20,568 nucleotides of DNA from an uncultured Lachnospiraceae bacterium (GCA_910584695.1 CAJUBR010000050.1:1-20568), one strand, 5' to 3'; positions 8,457 to 15,358 are shown, counted from the stretch's first letter. A program made the numbers and translations. The notes: a model not told the origin generated them from the letters alone.

Positions 8457-9529
8457 TACTTAGACACCTCCATCATATTCATAAACTCGTCAAACAAATA
8501 ATTTGTATCAAGAGGACCTGCACATGCCTCCGGGTGGAACTGGACTGTCTGGACATTTTTCCCCAGATAATGAACACCCTCTACCGTTTTGTCATTTACA
8601 TTGACAAAGCTTACTTCTGCTATATCTCTGTCAATCGTAGCTTCCTTTACCATATATCCATGATTCTGTGTAGAAATATACACTTTTCCGGTTTTTAAAT
8701 CCTTAACGGGATGATTCGCACCGCGGTGCCCGTATTTCATTTTTTCTGTATCTGCACCATTCGCCAGAGCTAATAATTGATGTCCAAGACAAATCGCAAA
8801 AATCGGAACTTTTGTAGCAAATAACTTTTTAACCTCTTCTATTACTTCAACATTTATTTTGGGGTCCCCCGGTCCGTTTGTCAGCATAATTCCGTCTGGA
8901 TTGTCAGCCAGAATGGTTTCCGCCTTTGTATAGGAAGGATACACTGTAACCTCACAGCCTCTGTTTGTCAGTTCCCTGATAATATTTTTCTTTGCACCTA
9001 AATCAATGACTGCCACCTTAAACCCGGCACCATTATAATGTTCGATATCCTTACAGGTCGTAAGCCGTACCACATCTCCAATCTCATATTCCTTTAATTC
9101 AGCAAGAACCGTATCGAGATCGTAATTCTCATTCGTTGTAATCATGCCTCTCATTGTACCTTTTTCACGAAGAATTTTTGTAATTGCCCTGGTGTCCACC
9201 CCCTCAATTCCCGTGATGCGGTTGGCAATCAGGAACTTCTCCAAAGATTCCTGATTTCTAAAATTGCTAGGAAGCTTTGCGACTTCCCTTGTGATAAAAC
9301 CAGACTGCCACGGCTTATTCGCTTCCATATCATCAAAACAAATTCCGTAGTTACCAATTAAAGGATATGTCATGCAGACTGCCTGTCCTGCATACGAAGG
9401 GTCTGTCAATACCTCCAGATAACCTGTCATTGATGTATTGAATACGATTTCACTAACAATCTCGTCTGTACATCCAACGCTTTTTCCTGTAAAAACATGA
9501 CCGTCTTCCAGAATAAGAAATGCTTTCAT
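8456..9529 (-). CDS. carA: Carbamoyl-phosphate synthase small subunit (glutamine amidotransferase)
   Basis: 357 aa. It hydrolyses glutamine and passes ammonia to CarB. The N-terminal CPSase_sm domain holds NTSMTGYLEVLTDPSYAGQ; the C-terminal class I GATase domain has the nucleophile Cys247 in AICLGHQLLALANG and the His332/Glu334 pair in VQFHPEACAG. An in-frame TTG at 9547 would add 6 residues, but the ATG at 9529 gives the family start MKAFLILEDG and has AAGGA about 8 nt upstream. It is preceded by a 98-nt leader with a hairpin and a T10 tract, behind a good promoter. No PyrR-type binding loop was recognised in that leader. Confidence 0.97.
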   Translation of the reverse strand: MKAFLILEDGHVFTGKSVGCTDEIVSEIVFNTSMTGYLEVLTDPSYAGQAVCMTYPLIGNYGICFDDMEANKPWQSGFITREVAKLPSNFRNQESLEKFLIANRITGIEGVDTRAITKILREKGTMRGMITTNENYDLDTVLAELKEYEIGDVVRLTTCKDIEHYNGAGFKVAVIDLGAKKNIIRELTNRGCEVTVYPSYTKAETILADNPDGIMLTNGPGDPKINVEVIEEVKKLFATKVPIFAICLGHQLLALANGADTEKMKYGHRGANHPVKDLKTGKVYISTQNHGYMVKEATIDRDIAEVSFVNVNDKTVEGVHYLGKNVQTVQFHPEACAGPLDTNYLFDEFMNMMEVSK

Positions 9530-9556
9530 ATGTACCGTCCTTTCCAATTTTTGCCC

Positions 9557-9605
9557 AAAAAAAAAACCACTAATAAAACCTATATCTTACCTATAGGCTG
9601 GGCTT
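9557..9605 (-). promoter_or_regulatory. carA leader hairpin and T10 tract, possible attenuator
   Basis: In the carAB leader, minus strand, CCTATA and TATAGG form a small hairpin (loop GGTAAGA) followed by TTTTATT and then ten consecutive T (9566-9557). GCCCA upstream can also pair with TGGGC just beyond the T10 run. The layout resembles a weak terminator with a competing outer pairing, but no PyrR box or other known ligand motif is seen. Confidence 0.35.
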
Positions 9606-9626
9606 TTTTCTCATTTACTCTCAAAT

Positions 9627-9662
9627 TGTAAAAATTTTATCACACTTTATCTTATTTGACAA
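9627..9662 (-). promoter_or_regulatory. Predicted carAB promoter with AATTTG start site
   Basis: Minus strand TTGTCA (9662-9657), 17-bp spacer, TAAAAT (9639-9634), then TTTTAC and A at 9627. The predicted transcript begins AAUUUGAGAG. AAUUUG is the initial sequence at which E. coli pyrBI undergoes UTP-sensitive reiterative transcription. Confidence 0.6.
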
Positions 9663-9688
9663 CCCCCTTTTCCTACAACCCGAAGAAA

Positions 9689-9828
9689 CCTAGTCAATAA
9701 CCCCACAACAAGCTACGGGGCATCAAACTTCCAACGCAGCAGAGCTGCGGGGTATTTGACCCTCGCGGCATTCGTCAAATGGACATGCGGGCATGTCCGC
9801 TTGACTCATTGCTCGCGGGAATAAAATT
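9689..9828. repeat. Hairpin-rich dispersed intergenic repeat, copy A
   Basis: This 140-bp stretch between queH and the carAB promoter is a string of inverted repeats: CCCC/GGGG arms at 9701-9720; CGCAGC-AGA-GCTGCG at 9735-9749; ATTTGAC/GTCAAAT at 9754-9780; and GTCAA...GGACATG-CGGG-CATGTCC...TTGAC at 9774-9805. Related pieces occur at 16400-16514 and 14560-14609. It ends in GCTCGCGG about 20 bp from the queH stop. The 300 bp between queH and carA hold nothing else except the carAB promoter and leader. Confidence 0.6.
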
Positions 9829-9838
9829 AAGCCGTGGT

Positions 9839-10504
9839 TCAGGCCTGCGTTACGGAATGACGGCTTTTTCTTGCCTCCTCTTCTGCTTTACTAAAACGAC
9901 AACCACAAAAATCCTGCCGGTATAAGTGATATTGTTCTGATAATTCAATTGAACGCTTATACCCGTTTTTCTTTTTGAAATCGGCATATAAGTAGTTTAC
10001 TCCATATTCTTTCTGCATCCGTTCTCCGATTTCATTCAGCCATACTGCATTTTTGTAGGGACTAATCGATAATGTAGTCGTAAAATAATCATATTCCTTC
10101 TCCCTTGCCACAGCCGCAGTATAAGCTAAGCGAAGCTCATAACAGGAATAACAGCGCCGGCTTCTCTCCCCAAGCTGTTCCATCCCGTTAACTGCTTTGT
10201 AATATTCCTCCGGATGATAACTGCCCTCCAAAAAAGTTACCGGATATGTAACCGGAAGCTCTCCAATCAGCCTTTTTTGTTCTTCCACCCGTTTTCTATA
10301 TTCCGTTTCTTCCGATATATTGGGATTATAATATAAAATCGTAATAGAAAAATAATTACTCAAGTATTCCAAAACATAACTGGAACAGGGTGCACAACAA
10401 CTATGCAGCAATAAGGACGGAACCTCCGTTCCGGATGCAGTCTCTGTAATTATATGCTTTATTATTTGGTCTAATTTTTGTTGAAAATTAATATTATTGT
10501 TCAT
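9839..10504 (-). CDS. queH: Epoxyqueuosine reductase QueH
   Basis: 221 aa. QueH (formerly DUF208) does the last step of queuosine synthesis in tRNA, reducing epoxyqueuosine, as a non-homologous replacement for QueG. Cysteine motifs match the family: LLLHSCCAPCSSYVLEYL (Cys36, Cys37, Cys40), RRCYSCYELRL (Cys118, Cys121) and DFCGCRFSKAEEE (Cys200, Cys202); these would serve cluster or metal binding and redox chemistry. SISPYKNAVWLNEIG is also typical. A GTG at 10543 would add 13 residues with no support; the ATG at 10504 is taken although its ribosome site (AGGCAAGG) is only fair. It is transcribed alone, divergent from a small plus-strand gene. I could not fix its promoter. Confidence 0.92.
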   Translation of the reverse strand: MNNNINFQQKLDQIIKHIITETASGTEVPSLLLHSCCAPCSSYVLEYLSNYFSITILYYNPNISEETEYRKRVEEQKRLIGELPVTYPVTFLEGSYHPEEYYKAVNGMEQLGERSRRCYSCYELRLAYTAAVAREKEYDYFTTTLSISPYKNAVWLNEIGERMQKEYGVNYLYADFKKKNGYKRSIELSEQYHLYRQDFCGCRFSKAEEEARKSRHSVTQA

Positions 10505-10599
10505 ATCCTTGCCTATCCCCTCTCTTTTTTGTCTATATAGCACAAATAAATTTTACATAGAATTTACGATTTTTCACTATTTTTGTACAATATTGCTGA

Positions 10600-10628
10600 T
10601 TGACTTTGTATACAATAAACAATATACT
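10600..10628 (+). promoter_or_regulatory. Predicted promoter of the 77-aa gene
   Basis: TTGACT (10600-10605), exactly 17 bp, TATACT (10623-10628), 62 bp before the start codon. One of the best promoter matches in the window. Confidence 0.65.
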
Positions 10629-10689
10629 ATTATTAAAATAAGATATGCATATATTTTGTTAATTTACTATAAAATAGGAGGTGTCTTAT

Positions 10690-10923
10690 ATGACAGTAGC
10701 ACAGGCAGTTAAAAAATTCAAGTTAGAACAGCCAAACGTATATACAGCACAGGCAAAAGCAAAAGAACTAAATGTAGATGAAGTCTTATATATGAATGTT
10801 CAAAAAAACAAATATGCCTATATTGTAAAAGACGGACCTCGCGGTTATGTTCTCTATCAGGATGAACTGAGTTTTTATTCAAAAATGTATAAAGGTCTTA
10901 AAATGACCCCCCTTGAGCCTTAA
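10690..10923 (+). CDS. Small soluble protein of unknown function (77 aa)
   Basis: I do not recognise a family. The product begins MTVAQAVKKFKLEQ and ends KGLKMTPLEP; it is lysine-rich, has no signal peptide, membrane segment or cysteine, and contains a Tyr-rich middle (VLYMNVQKNKYAYIVKDG). The start is clear: AGGAGG lies 8 nt before the ATG at 10690; an in-frame GTG at 10681 overlaps that site and is rejected. A near-consensus promoter and a strong terminator flank it, so it is a stand-alone transcript, probably well expressed. Those signals make it very likely a real gene despite its size. Confidence 0.8.
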   Translation: MTVAQAVKKFKLEQPNVYTAQAKAKELNVDEVLYMNVQKNKYAYIVKDGPRGYVLYQDELSFYSKMYKGLKMTPLEP

Positions 10924-10945
10924 GCCTATAATAATAAACATTTTT

Positions 10946-10998
10946 AAAGACCAGATACAGATACTGCCTAATATAGCAGTACTGCATCTGGTCTTTTT
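10946..10998 (+). terminator. Intrinsic terminator of the 77-aa gene
   Basis: AAAGACCAGAT...CTGC pairs with GCAG...ATCTGGTCTTT over about 20 bp with one mismatch and one bulge, loop CTAATATA, then TTTTT. It begins 22 bp after the stop. Confidence 0.88.
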
Positions 10999-11112
10999 GG
11001 CTAACAGGTATACTCTGCCAGTATAAAAATGAATTCTATCCAAATACTAATAGCATCCACATCTTTTAAGATATTGGTACTGATGAAATCTCAATAGAAA
11101 CGAGGAAGTATA

Positions 11113-11562
11113 ATGAAACAATTGATATCGGATAACAAAAATATTCTGCTGTCTACTTTTAAATATCTATTTTTATTTTTAATTGGAGGATTTACCTATT
11201 TTTATCTGGAAATATTATACCGTGGTTTTTCCCATTTCTCCATGATCATCTGTGGGGGACTTGCTTTTATATTCTGCGGATTAATCAACCAGCTTATGCA
11301 TTTCCGCATATCATTAATTACACAGATGATTTTATCTATGATTATCATAACAGGGTTGGAATTTATAACCGGTTACATTGTGAATATAAAAATGGGCTGG
11401 CATGTATGGGATTATTCCAGTCTTCCGTATAATCTATACGGACAAATCTGCCTTGCCTACTCTTCCATCTGGTTGGTTTTATCCCTCGTATGTATTTTCA
11501 TGGATGATTTGATCCGATGGAAAATATTTGATGAGGAAAAACCCCAATATAAATGGTTTTAA
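11113..11562 (+). CDS. CmpB-type putative ABC-transporter membrane protein (PF06541-like)
   Basis: 149 aa with about four hydrophobic helices (roughly 14-35, 40-60, 65-90, 108-130). The stretch HVWDYSSLPYNLYGQICLAYS and the C-terminal DDLIRWKIFDEEKPQY match the clostridial family often labelled putative ABC transporter type IV or CmpB. That label is weakly founded: no ATPase partner lies nearby, and the protein is much smaller than a usual permease. The ATG at 11113 has GAGG 7 nt upstream. Its stop is only 4 bp from the stop of the convergent FN3 gene. Function unknown; integral membrane protein is the safe call. Confidence 0.8.
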   Translation: MKQLISDNKNILLSTFKYLFLFLIGGFTYFYLEILYRGFSHFSMIICGGLAFIFCGLINQLMHFRISLITQMILSMIIITGLEFITGYIVNIKMGWHVWDYSSLPYNLYGQICLAYSSIWLVLSLVCIFMDDLIRWKIFDEEKPQYKWF

Positions 11563-11566
11563 CGCA

Positions 11567-12679
11567 TTATGAGTTACCAAAGCCAAGAAACGCAGTTGAT
11601 CGAATCAAATCAATACTCAACTGCTCACCTGATACATTATGATATGTCAACTCCCAATAAATTCGGGAGCTATATATACCGCTGGAAAAAAAGTCAAACT
11701 CTTTTCCATCTTTCTCCTCCAGCATAATATATATTGTCTGATGCTCTGAAAGCTTGACACCTTTATCAGGAAAAGGGTTCCAATTTTCATTATCAAAACT
11801 ATATTTCACCGGAACAAGATCAACCTGTTCAGAGTCACTATTCTCATTTTCCCAATAGGAATATGAAATATTACTATACTCTGGATTAAACGTAAATATG
11901 GTATCGGCATTTCCCTCATTACTGGTTAACCCGACTACAATCGATTTTGTCTTTCCGTTTTCCTTTGTAAAATTTTCCACGGCATAAGTTGCATCTGTAT
12001 TAATTGCCGTTGCTTTTTCAGGTCTTGAATACTTTCCATATATTTTTTTCCCTTTTATCTTCTTGTAGGCACGGACTTTATAGGAATAGTTTTTTCCTTT
12101 GGTTACTTTTTTATCCACATATTCAAACCTATAACATCCACTCTTTACCTTGACTGTCTTAATTTTCTTATACTTTTTTGCTGCTTCATCTTTTCGGTAT
12201 ATTTCAAATGCAGTTGGAGCAATCCCATATGTCTCAACTTCAATCTTAATCGAACTCGCTGTAGTACATACATGTCCATAACCACTGATCAGGTTTGGAG
12301 TCCCCACGCCGGTATAAACTTCTCGAGATTCTTCAGATTTATATTTTTTCTTATTTCCCTGTTTCTTGTATGCTTTTACTTTATAGGAATACCAGCTTTT
12401 ATATCGAGCCGTCTTATCTATATATTTTTTCTTCTTACCGGAAATAGTGGCAATCTTTTGATAATATGTATATTCTCCCGATTTATTTCGTTTTGCCCGA
12501 TAAATTTCATAACCGGAAACTGATTGCTTCTTCCAATTGATTTCAACCGTTGTCTTATCTTTTGCGAATGCATTTATACTAAAATACCTTGCTGCCTGAC
12601 TTTCTTTCATAACACACAACATCATTAGTATTCCGAGGCACAAAACCAGTCCCCTTATCCAGTTTAATCTTTTCATCAT
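11567..12679 (-). CDS. Secreted protein with two fibronectin type III-like domains
   Basis: 370 aa. A signal peptide (about 1-29) has basic residues, a long hydrophobic core (GLVLCLGILMMLCVM) and ESQA before the mature ARYFSI. Two related modules follow, about 30-125 and 130-228, each with a GYEIYR / AFEIYR strand and a YSYKV(K/R)AYKK strand, the fibronectin type III pattern seen in clostridial surface proteins. Residues about 235-370 form a non-repetitive domain I do not recognise (ends STAFLGFGNS). No LPXTG, choline-binding or S-layer anchor is visible, so it is probably released or held by an unseen interaction. AAAGG lies 6 nt before the ATG. A 12-bp inverted repeat overlaps its predicted promoter. 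Confidence 0.82.
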   Translation of the reverse strand: MMKRLNWIRGLVLCLGILMMLCVMKESQAARYFSINAFAKDKTTVEINWKKQSVSGYEIYRAKRNKSGEYTYYQKIATISGKKKKYIDKTARYKSWYSYKVKAYKKQGNKKKYKSEESREVYTGVGTPNLISGYGHVCTTASSIKIEVETYGIAPTAFEIYRKDEAAKKYKKIKTVKVKSGCYRFEYVDKKVTKGKNYSYKVRAYKKIKGKKIYGKYSRPEKATAINTDATYAVENFTKENGKTKSIVVGLTSNEGNADTIFTFNPEYSNISYSYWENENSDSEQVDLVPVKYSFDNENWNPFPDKGVKLSEHQTIYIMLEEKDGKEFDFFSSGIYSSRIYWELTYHNVSGEQLSIDLIRSTAFLGFGNS

Positions 12680-12700
12680 AAAATACCTTTCTAAATATGA

Positions 12701-12746
12701 ATTATAAAATCTTTACTTATGTATTCTAACATATATAAGTAAAGAT
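12701..12746 (-). promoter_or_regulatory. Possible regulated promoter: 12-bp inverted repeat beside a TATAAT box
   Basis: ATCTTTACTTAT (12709-12720) and ATAAGTAAAGAT (12735-12746) are perfect inverted copies 14 bp apart. On the minus strand TATAAT (12706-12701) follows immediately, in the right place for the FN3 gene; the matching -35 (TTAGAA) is weak. The repeat covers the spacer and -35, as an operator would. Confidence 0.45.
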
Positions 12747-12818
12747 ATCTACAAAAAATCCCGTCTTCTTATGCATTATCTTATTGACATCTCTTCCAAA
12801 TCTGGCTTATGTTTTTCT

Positions 12819-12875
12819 GAAGTTAGTAAAAAAATGCCTTCAAACAAACTGTTTGAAGGCATTTTTACTAACTTC
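12819..12875 (-). terminator. groESL terminator with very long stem
   Basis: GAAGTTAGT...GCCTTCAAAC and its inverted copy form a stem of about 25 bp with a 2-nt bulge and a 5-nt loop. The minus-strand copy contains T7 within the descending arm. It starts 19 bp after the groEL stop and could act in both directions. Confidence 0.85.
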
Positions 12876-12894
12876 ACATTATAGGATTAAAATT

Positions 12895-14520
12895 TTACAT
12901 CATTCCACCCATGCCTCCCTGCATTGGCGGCATAGCTGGTGTTTCTTCCTTAATATCTGCAACAACTGATTCTGTTGTTAATAAAGTGGATGCAACCGAA
13001 GTAGCATTCTGTAATGCAGAACGGGTAACCTTAACCGGATCGATAATTCCTGCTTCGATCATATTGACATATTTCTCATTTAATGCATCAAATCCAACAC
13101 CCGGGTCAGCTTCTCTTACATTATTAATGATCACTGCACCTTCTAAGCCTGCATTTCCTGCAATATGGAACAACGGAGATTCCAAAGCTTTTAAGATGAT
13201 TTCTGCTCCTGTCTTCTCATCTCCGGATAAAGATTCCGTAAGCTTTGCAACTTCTTTACTTGCATGGATATATGCAGAACCACCGCCTGCGATAATACCT
13301 TCTTCTACTGCTGCTCTGGTTGCTGCCAAAGCATCTTCCATACGAAGCTTTGCTTCTTTCATTTCTGTTTCCGTAGCTGCACCTACGCGGACAACTGCAA
13401 CACCGCCTGCTAATTTAGCAAGTCTTTCCTGTAATTTTTCTTTGTCAAATTCAGAAGTAGTCTCTTCAATCTGGGATTTGATCAAATTCACTCTTCCCTC
13501 AATCTCAGACGTCTCACCGGCACCATCTACAATAATAGTATTCTCTTTCTCTACTCTGACACTCTTTGCACGTCCCAGATCATCCAGAGTCGTCTCTTTC
13601 AAATCTAATCCCAGCTCATCTGTAATCACTTTACCGCCGGTAAGAATCGCAATATCTTCAAGCATAGCTTTTCTTCTGTCTCCATAGCCAGGAGCTTTCA
13701 CTCCTACCACCTGGAATGTGCCACGAAGCTTATTCAGAATCAAGGTCGTTAACGCTTCGCCTTCAATATCTTCTGCAATAATTAACAACTTCTGTCCGCC
13801 CTGTACAATCTGTTCAAGAATTGGCAGAATATCCTGAATATTGGAGATTTTCTTATCGGTGATCAAAATATACGGATTATCCAGTTCTGCAACCATCTTT
13901 TCCATATCCGTTGACATATATGCTGAAATATAGCCACGGTCAAACTGCATACCTTCTACCAAGTCAAGTTCCGTTTTCATTGTCTTGGATTCTTCAATTG
14001 TGATGACACCATTGTTGGAAACCTTCTCCATTGCATCCGCAACCATAGTTCCCACATTCTCATCTCCTGCTGAAATCGATGCAACTCTTGCAATCTGTTC
14101 CTTTCCGGAAATGGTTTCACTCATATTTGTAATTGCATCAACAGCAGTATCGCATGCCTTTTTCATTCCCTTTCTCAAAATAATCGGATTTGCACCTGCA
14201 GCCAGATTTTTCATACCTGCATGAATCATAGCCTGAGCAAGTACGGTTGCTGTCGTTGTGCCGTCACCTGCGACATCATTCGTCTTCGTTGCAACCTCTT
14301 TTACAATCTGAGCACCCATATTTTCAAATGCATCCTCTAATTCAATATCCTTTGCAATGGTAACACCGTCATTGGTAATCAAAGGTGTCCCAAAGGATTT
14401 TGCCAAAACAACATTTCTTCCTTTTGGTCCTAATGTCACTCTTACTGTATCTGCTAACTGATTCACACCAGCCTCTAATGCCTTACGGGCTTCTACACCA
14501 TATTTAATCTCTTTTGCCAT
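12895..14520 (-). CDS. groEL: Chaperonin GroEL (60 kDa)
   Basis: 541 aa, full length. It forms the double-ring ATP-driven folding chamber in the cytosol, capped by GroES. Recognisable: VTLGPKGRNVVL and the ATP-site motif GDGTTTATVLAQ near the N-terminus, AAVEEGIIAGGGSAY, GFDALNEKYVNMIEAGIIDP, and the flexible Gly-Met tail MQGGMGGMM. The ATG at 14520 follows GGAGG by 7 nt. It is the second gene of groESL; the gap from groES is 97 bp and contains part of a dispersed repeat. Heat-shock control comes from the CIRCE site upstream of groES. Confidence 0.99.
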   Translation of the reverse strand: MAKEIKYGVEARKALEAGVNQLADTVRVTLGPKGRNVVLAKSFGTPLITNDGVTIAKDIELEDAFENMGAQIVKEVATKTNDVAGDGTTTATVLAQAMIHAGMKNLAAGANPIILRKGMKKACDTAVDAITNMSETISGKEQIARVASISAGDENVGTMVADAMEKVSNNGVITIEESKTMKTELDLVEGMQFDRGYISAYMSTDMEKMVAELDNPYILITDKKISNIQDILPILEQIVQGGQKLLIIAEDIEGEALTTLILNKLRGTFQVVGVKAPGYGDRRKAMLEDIAILTGGKVITDELGLDLKETTLDDLGRAKSVRVEKENTIIVDGAGETSEIEGRVNLIKSQIEETTSEFDKEKLQERLAKLAGGVAVVRVGAATETEMKEAKLRMEDALAATRAAVEEGIIAGGGSAYIHASKEVAKLTESLSGDEKTGAEIILKALESPLFHIAGNAGLEGAVIINNVREADPGVGFDALNEKYVNMIEAGIIDPVKVTRSALQNATSVASTLLTTESVVADIKEETPAMPPMQGGMGGMM

Positions 14521-14559
14521 TTTTTAAACCTCCATATAATATTCTTAATTAATATGCTA

Positions 14560-14609
14560 CTCAAGTCAACAACTCCGCAGTAAAGCTGTGGGTTATGTGG
14601 TCTACACTC
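14560..14609. repeat. Dispersed intergenic repeat, copy C, between groES and groEL
   Basis: The hairpin CCGCAG-TAAAG-CTGTGG (14575-14591) is preceded by CAAGTCAACAAC, resembling 9691-9702 in copy A. It is followed by ATGTGGTCTACACTC (14595-14609), which differs from 16400-16414 in copy B (ATGCGGTCTATACTC) at only two positions. Confidence 0.5.
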
Positions 14610-14617
14610 CGGTACGA

Positions 14618-14905
14618 TTACGCTTCTACTACTGCATGAATATCGTTCTGTTTTACAATAATAAATTTATCTCCATCAAGTTCTACATCATTACCTGCAT
14701 ATCTTGAATAGATTACCTTATCACCAACTTTAACCTGCATCTCAATCTTCTCACCATCTACCACTGCCCCAGGTCCCACTGCAACAACCTCTGCATATTG
14801 TGGTTTTTCCTGTGAAGATGTCGGCAAAACAATTCCCGACTTTGTAGTCTCTTCTGCTACACACTCTTTTAATACAACCCTGTCACCTAATGGTACTAAT
14901 TTCAT
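14618..14905 (-). CDS. groES: Co-chaperonin GroES (10 kDa)
   Basis: 95 aa, the standard length. It caps GroEL and closes the folding chamber. Family sequence from the start: MKLVPLGDRVVLK, then the mobile loop (SGIVLPTSS), VVAVGPGA, VGDKVIYSRYAGN and the C-terminal FIIVKQNDIHAVVE. Two in-frame ATG codons exist, at 14911 and 14905; AGGAGG lies 3 nt before the first and 9 nt before the second. The second gives the usual GroES N-terminus and better spacing; the difference is two residues. First gene of groESL, behind a promoter, CIRCE and an unusually long leader. Confidence 0.98.
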   Translation of the reverse strand: MKLVPLGDRVVLKECVAEETTKSGIVLPTSSQEKPQYAEVVAVGPGAVVDGEKIEMQVKVGDKVIYSRYAGNDVELDGDKFIIVKQNDIHAVVEA

Positions 14906-14962
14906 ATTCATTTTCCTCCTTTTATTCAGTCACAACCGGACTGTTATCTTGCTTTCAAATCG

Positions 14963-15082
14963 TCACCCCAACAAACTGAAAGGGTATTCGGCCTCCGTCT
15001 TGCTTTGATAGCTCCAGATGTATGCTGCCGGCATCCAGCCCTTTTCACAGTATCTGTTAAGCTCCTGCGAACTTTTGCCCAT
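14963..15082 (-). CDS. Possible 39-codon ORF in the groES leader
   Basis: An ATG-started frame runs 39 codons to TGA inside the groESL transcript, beginning 16 bp after CIRCE and ending 51 bp before groES. The product starts MGKSSQELNRYC and ends YPFSLLG, with two Trp and a Gly-Trp-Met-Pro segment. By hand count it is about 50% G+C, richer than the surrounding DNA. There is no Shine-Dalgarno before the ATG, so expression is doubtful; it may be a gene fragment or a coding-derived repeat. I do not recognise the family. Confidence 0.3.
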   Translation of the reverse strand: MGKSSQELNRYCEKGWMPAAYIWSYQSKTEAEYPFSLLG

Positions 15083-15097
15083 TGCTTCGGAAAACCA

Positions 15098-15124
15098 CTA
15101 GCACTCACTTTGTATGAGTGCTAA
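15098..15124. promoter_or_regulatory. CIRCE operator (HrcA site) of groESL
   Basis: CTAGCACTC - 9 bp - GAGTGCTAA: one base from the perfect CIRCE inverted repeat (TTAGCACTC-N9-GAGTGCTAA). It lies 10 bp downstream of the -10 box, the usual position for repression by HrcA. hrcA itself is not in the window. Confidence 0.97.
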
Positions 15125-15134
15125 CATATTTTCT

Positions 15135-15162
15135 ATTGTACTCAATTTCTGGAAAAAATCAA
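15135..15162 (-). promoter_or_regulatory. Predicted sigma-A promoter of groESL
   Basis: Minus strand TTGATT (15162-15157), 16-bp spacer, TACAAT (15140-15135). The predicted start is near 15128, placing CIRCE at the beginning of the transcript. Confidence 0.65.
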
Positions 15163-15234
15163 CCCCTATTTTCAAAAAAATTGTGATGACTTTGTTAAAT
15201 TTTCCAAAATACCCTTAAGATAAAATTGCTTTCC

Positions 15235-15251
15235 ATCTCCTAAGAGGAGAT
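15235..15251. repeat. Small perfect inverted repeat in the groESL/DUF6062 divergent gap
   Basis: ATCTCCT-AAG-AGGAGAT, 7-bp arms and 3-bp loop. It is about midway between the two divergent promoters. It could be an operator half-site pair or chance; no regulator is suggested. Confidence 0.3.
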
Positions 15252-15320
15252 TAGCATCCTCCATCTGATATATTCAGCATATTCATTTCTAACAAAATCA
15301 AAACAAAATATTTTCCCTCA

Positions 15321-15349
15321 TTGCAGCCTTTCCTATCTTCCTGTATAAT
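15321..15349 (+). promoter_or_regulatory. Predicted promoter of the DUF6062 gene
   Basis: TTGCAG (15321-15326), 17 bp, TATAAT (15344-15349). The predicted start (about 15356) lies directly before the foldback element, so the element would be transcribed as 5' leader. Confidence 0.55.
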
Positions 15350-15358
15350 AAAACCAAA

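Noticed and set aside
9530..9627. PyrR-binding loop in the carA leader
   Set aside because: I looked for the conserved PyrR anti-antiterminator loop (CC-G-GAGG type) and found no match.
9689..9828. CRISPR array or tRNA in the hairpin-rich region
   Set aside because: The inverted repeats are all different and not regularly spaced, and no cloverleaf with a T-loop motif could be drawn.
12911..13687. 258-codon plus-strand frame opposite groEL
   Set aside because: A shadow of the strongly biased groEL codons; groEL itself is certain.
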